From contig UQGG01000002.1 in assembly GCA_900540475.1 (NCBI GenBank), positions 62,001 to 126,000 of the forward strand: a DNA stretch of 64,000 nt, given 5' to 3'. The notes beneath the pieces are model-generated. The model had not been told where the DNA came from, made no database searches, and worked only from the letters and a program-made list of their open reading frames with translations. The translations under genes and the position numbers were made by a program. The DNA is from an uncultured Robinsoniella sp. (GTDB lineage Bacteria; Bacillota; Clostridia; Lachnospirales; Lachnospiraceae). Positions 60,983 to 64,000 of the stretch are shown here, piece by piece; within the stretch, counting starts at the first letter, position 1, and each line of letters starts with the position of its first letter.

Positions 60983-62484
60983 TTCTCTCCCTCCTTATGT
61001 GGTGTTGCATACTGCATAACCAATTCCTGACTGAATTCTTCTCTCTTCAGCTCTCCGGTAATCCGTCCTTCACTAAATACCAGTATCCGGTCACTGATTC
61101 CCAGCACCTCCGGCATCTCAGATGAAATCATAATAACTGCAATTCCTTTCGCCGCCAGCTGGTTAATCAGTTCATAAATTTCCGTTTTTGCTCCAATATC
61201 AATTCCTCTCGTTGGTTCATCCAATATCAACACTTTCGGATTCGTCAGCAGCCATTTTACAAATACTATCTTCTGCTGGTTTCCTCCTGACAAATTCAGG
61301 GCAAGTGCCTCCCTGGAAGGCGTTTTGATCGACAGCAGTTTAATCTGCTCATCGGCTACTTTATTAAGCTTACTAGTATTCAAAAACAGCTTCTTATTCA
61401 GTCTTTTCAAATTTGAAATTACAATATTGTCTTTTACACTTCCAATCAGATTCAGACCTCTTAACTTCCGATCCTCCGGCACATAAGCAATTCCTTCTTT
61501 TACCGCCTGGTCAGGATTGACGATCCGGATCTTTTTCCCTTCCAGGTATAAGTTACCCTGCTTTTTCTTACGGAGTCCGAATACCATTTCCGCGGTTTCC
61601 GTTCTTCCTGCCCCCATCAGACCTGCAAACCCCAAAACCTCGCCTGCTTTTACCTCAAAGGAAATATCCCGGATCAGCCTGCCGTCATCCAGCCCCTCTA
61701 CCTTGAATACCGTTTCTCCAATCTTCGCCACTTTTTTCGGATAATAATCACCAAGTTCACGTCCAACCATTCCCTGAATCAGAAGTCCGTCATCTAATTC
61801 CGAAGCCGGTTTTGATAACACCCACTGTCCATCCCTTAGAATGGTTATCATATCGGCGATTTGAAATATTTCGTCCATTTTATGTGATATGTAAACGATT
61901 GCAACACCTTTTTCCGTCAGAGAACGTATAATCCGAAACAGTTGTTCCACCTCTTTTTCCGATATTGCAGATGTCGGCTCATCCATGATAATCACATCAG
62001 AATGATAGGAAACTGCTTTTGCTATTTCGATCATCTGCTGTCCCGCCACAGTCAATTCGCCTAAAATCATCTTAGGTGACACAGACATCCCAAGCTCTTC
62101 TAAGAGTTCCTTCGCTTTCCGGTTCATCAGAGACTTATTAATCAGGCATTTTGCCCTGCTGCTTTCTCTGCCTAAAAAGATGTTTTCTGCAATTGTCATT
62201 TCCGGAACCAGGTTCAGTTCCTGATAAATCATAGTAATTCCATGATCTATAGCATCTTTTGTGGAATGAAAGTTCACTTCTTTACCTTTTACAGATATAG
62301 AGCCTTTATCATTAGTATAAGCACCGCACAAAATTTTCATTAGAGTGGATTTTCCTGCACCATTTTCCCCCATCAGTGCATGAACCTCACCCTTTTTCAA
62401 TGTCAGCTTTACATTATCAAGTGCTTTTACCCCGGGAAACTCTTTTGTAATATTCTTCATTTCCAGAATAATCTCATTTGCCAT
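60979..62484 (-). CDS. rbsA: Ribose-type ABC importer ATP-binding protein, two nucleotide-binding domains
   Basis: 501 residues. First domain: Walker A GENGAGKST (~39), Walker B VIIMDEPTSA (~163). Second domain: altered Walker A GLMGAGRTE (~290), signature LSGGNQQKIVFVKWLL (~403) and VLILDEPTRGID (~422), as usual for RbsA/XylG. Energises sugar import. Translationally coupled to rbsC. Confidence 0.96.
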   Translation of the reverse strand: MANEIILEMKNITKEFPGVKALDNVKLTLKKGEVHALMGENGAGKSTLMKILCGAYTNDKGSISVKGKEVNFHSTKDAIDHGITMIYQELNLVPEMTIAENIFLGRESSRAKCLINKSLMNRKAKELLEELGMSVSPKMILGELTVAGQQMIEIAKAVSYHSDVIIMDEPTSAISEKEVEQLFRIIRSLTEKGVAIVYISHKMDEIFQIADMITILRDGQWVLSKPASELDDGLLIQGMVGRELGDYYPKKVAKIGETVFKVEGLDDGRLIRDISFEVKAGEVLGFAGLMGAGRTETAEMVFGLRKKKQGNLYLEGKKIRIVNPDQAVKEGIAYVPEDRKLRGLNLIGSVKDNIVISNLKRLNKKLFLNTSKLNKVADEQIKLLSIKTPSREALALNLSGGNQQKIVFVKWLLTNPKVLILDEPTRGIDIGAKTEIYELINQLAAKGIAVIMISSEMPEVLGISDRILVFSEGRITGELKREEFSQELVMQYATPHKEGEK

Positions 62485-62531
62485 GAAGAAGTAATCCCTC
62501 CTCTTTTTTCCTAATTCAGCTAGTGCCTGCT

Positions 62532-63563
62532 TTATAATCCATTTGGATGGATAATAATTTTCATCTGCCCTCTGCCATTTAACATCTGATCCATTGCTTT
62601 ATCAAAGTCATCCAGGGAATAATGATGGCTTGTCAGATCGTCCACCTTTACAATTCCCTCTTCCATAAATTTTACAGCCCTGTCAAAACAATGTGTCTGT
62701 GCAAAAGATCCGATCAGCTTTAACTCTTTTTCAAAGATCTGATAAGGTTTAATCCGTATGGTATCCTCATTGCCAGCAACCCCATAAACCACGATTTTTC
62801 CTTTTGCCTTAGGAAAATTCAGACATTGTTCCAGCACCGCCGGTACCCCGGTTGCATCAATGACCACGTCAAATCCTTTCGGGAACATTTGATGTAGCTG
62901 CCCTGTATGGACTCCATAGTCGTTTCTGTCCATCAGAACTGTTTTGGCATACCCATTTTTCTCAATCAAATCCAGTTTTGCCTTTGAGGATGCGCAGACT
63001 ACCACATTTGCGGCCCCTCCCCGGTGTATCAGCTGTGTCAATAATATTCCTGTGGGACCTGCACCAAATATCAAAACATCATCGCCGCACTGAACATCAA
63101 TCACATCCATGCCATGAATGGCACAGGCAAGCGGTTCTGCGAAACAGGCTTCATCATAAGAAAGTTTGTCACTGATTGGAAATACCTTATCATAATTCAC
63201 CACAACATACTCTGCAAAACCACCGGGTCCATTGCATCCCAACGAGTAAAAGTTCTCACAAAAAAGCGGCATATTTCTTCTGCAATAATAACATTCGCCG
63301 CATAATACGGTATTGTCTCCCGTTACCCTGTCACCAACTTGAAATCCCTTAACGGCACATCCTGTTTCCACAATTTCACCTGCAAATTCATGTCCCGGTG
63401 TCAGCGGAAACCTGGCGATAAATTCCCCTTCATGAATATGTGCATCTGTTCTGCATATCCCGCAGGATTTGACTTTAATCAATACCTGGTTTTCCTTTAC
63501 TTCAGGTTTTGGAATCTCTGTAACAGAAAATTTTCTTGGTTCACTATACACTACTGCTTTCAT
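62532..63563 (-). CDS. Zinc-dependent medium-chain dehydrogenase (sorbitol/L-iditol type)
   Basis: 343 residues. Catalytic zinc site CGICRTDAH and TPGHEFAGE, structural zinc four-cysteine loop CGECYYCRRNMPLFC, and nucleotide-binding GAGPTGILLTQL. Polyol dehydrogenase family, oxidising a sugar alcohol to a ketose with NAD. ATG 63563 follows GGGAGGA; an ATG at 63578 overlaps it. Placed ahead of the rbs transporter, so the imported sugar may be a polyol rather than ribose. Confidence 0.93.
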   Translation of the reverse strand: MKAVVYSEPRKFSVTEIPKPEVKENQVLIKVKSCGICRTDAHIHEGEFIARFPLTPGHEFAGEIVETGCAVKGFQVGDRVTGDNTVLCGECYYCRRNMPLFCENFYSLGCNGPGGFAEYVVVNYDKVFPISDKLSYDEACFAEPLACAIHGMDVIDVQCGDDVLIFGAGPTGILLTQLIHRGGAANVVVCASSKAKLDLIEKNGYAKTVLMDRNDYGVHTGQLHQMFPKGFDVVIDATGVPAVLEQCLNFPKAKGKIVVYGVAGNEDTIRIKPYQIFEKELKLIGSFAQTHCFDRAVKFMEEGIVKVDDLTSHHYSLDDFDKAMDQMLNGRGQMKIIIHPNGL

Positions 63564-63619
63564 TGGTTTTCCTCCCATTCTGTTTTACAAGCTTCTATTT
63601 GCTACCCGTTTGAAACAAG

Positions 63620-64000
63620 TCAAGAAACCTTAATTACCCCTTTTACAACATCCTGTGCATTTTCAATAACAGTATCAAATGCCAATTTCACATCACTAAA
63701 GTCAAATTCATGCGTTGCAATCTTCCCAACATCAATTTTTCCATCTGCGATTGCGGCGATTGCCACCGGATAAAGATTACGGTAGCGGAACACAGACTTC
63801 ACACTCAGTTCTTTTGCCATTACTTTAGCAAAATCAAATGCTATGACATCCTGTGGCGCCATCCCCACTAACACGATTGTACCGCCCCTTTTTGTGAATT
63901 CAGGCGTCTGCTGTATCGTCTTCACAGCACCTGCCGTTTCCAGAACAACATCCGCACCTTTTCCTTCCAATAGCCTTTCCAGTTCTTTTTCTACATTCAT
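63620..64000 (-). CDS. Second zinc-type medium-chain dehydrogenase, C-terminal part (cut by window edge)
   Basis: About 126 visible residues of the C-terminal half: EGKGADVVLETAGAVKTIQQ (nucleotide-binding region), GGTIVLVGMAP, and a C-terminal helix end. The zinc-binding N-terminal domain lies beyond the right edge; the ATG at the very edge is internal. The family is the sorbitol/threonine dehydrogenase group. It is read in the same direction as the next dehydrogenase, 56 bases away, and probably opens the operon. Confidence 0.88.
   Translation of the reverse strand: MNVEKELERLLEGKGADVVLETAGAVKTIQQTPEFTKRGGTIVLVGMAPQDVIAFDFAKVMAKELSVKSVFRYRNLYPVAIAAIADGKIDVGKIATHEFDFSDVKLAFDTVIENAQDVVKGVIKVS

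Noticed and set aside
1..64000. CRISPR arrays, tRNA or rRNA genes, prophage or transposase genes
   Set aside because: None seen on either strand; the repeats found are tandem or dispersed and lack spacer structure.

Overview
The window looks like a chromosomal segment of a gut-type member of the Clostridia, most likely Lachnospiraceae. The grounds are moderately AT-rich DNA, strong AGGAGG ribosome-binding sites, sigma-A type promoters, many secreted multidomain glycan-active proteins with Ig-like (Big_2), FIVAR and BspA-type repeats, LytTR-DUF3021-ABC and phasin-AarF gene pairs, and an rplM-rpsI pair of Firmicutes type. This is inference; no 16S rRNA or tRNA gene is present to fix the taxonomy.

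Layout. 1-4.0 kb: a MerR regulator fragment, a DUF1848 protein and an operon of LytTR regulator, DUF3021 membrane protein, ABC ATPase and ABC permease, with what looks like its own LytTR operator. 4.1-22.1 kb: a glycan-use locus with a 2,024-residue secreted GH78 alpha-L-rhamnosidase, a URO-D-like protein, a GntR/LacI hybrid regulator, two divergent GH38 alpha-mannosidases and a sugar ABC importer (lipoprotein plus two permeases, no dedicated ATPase). 22.3-31.4 kb: a peroxiredoxin, an ASCH/PUA-like protein, a MerR-GyrI regulator with a flavin-binding partner, a 1,268-residue secreted phosphatase-like protein, remnant DNA with a 17-bp tandem repeat, a DUF1275 transporter and a LysR regulator. 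31.5-40.8 kb: a P-type ATPase, a phasin-like protein with a cysteine-rich tail coupled to an AarF/UbiB kinase, a PHP phosphoesterase, an acetyltransferase, a GreA-like factor, an AraC regulator and an aldo/keto reductase. 40.9-52.5 kb is rich in ribosome-linked genes: a TetM-type GTPase fused to a YacP/Rae1-type NYN nuclease, a sigma/anti-sigma pair, a MarR-MATE-SDR-DUF2316 operon with a clear operator, and an RsgA-GNAT pair that appears to lie behind a leader peptide and attenuator. It continues with a previously unlabelled type I toxin-antitoxin candidate and rplM-rpsI. 52.7-57.1 kb: a BioB-like radical SAM enzyme with a NitT/TauT-type ABC importer, and a small lipoprotein. 57.1-64 kb: a ROK regulator and a ribose-type operon (rbsD, rbsB, rbsC, rbsA) with two zinc dehydrogenases, the last one cut by the window edge.

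The observations most worth following are the GTPase-Rae1 fusion at 40.9-43.6 kb, the leader peptide and terminator ahead of rsgA at 50.9-51.1 kb, the 19-residue holin-like toxin with a convergent RNA at 51.25-51.44 kb, and a dispersed palindromic repeat family (five copies), one copy of which encodes the C-terminal end of a mannosidase. Starts were chosen by ribosome-binding site and often lie downstream of the longest possible start.
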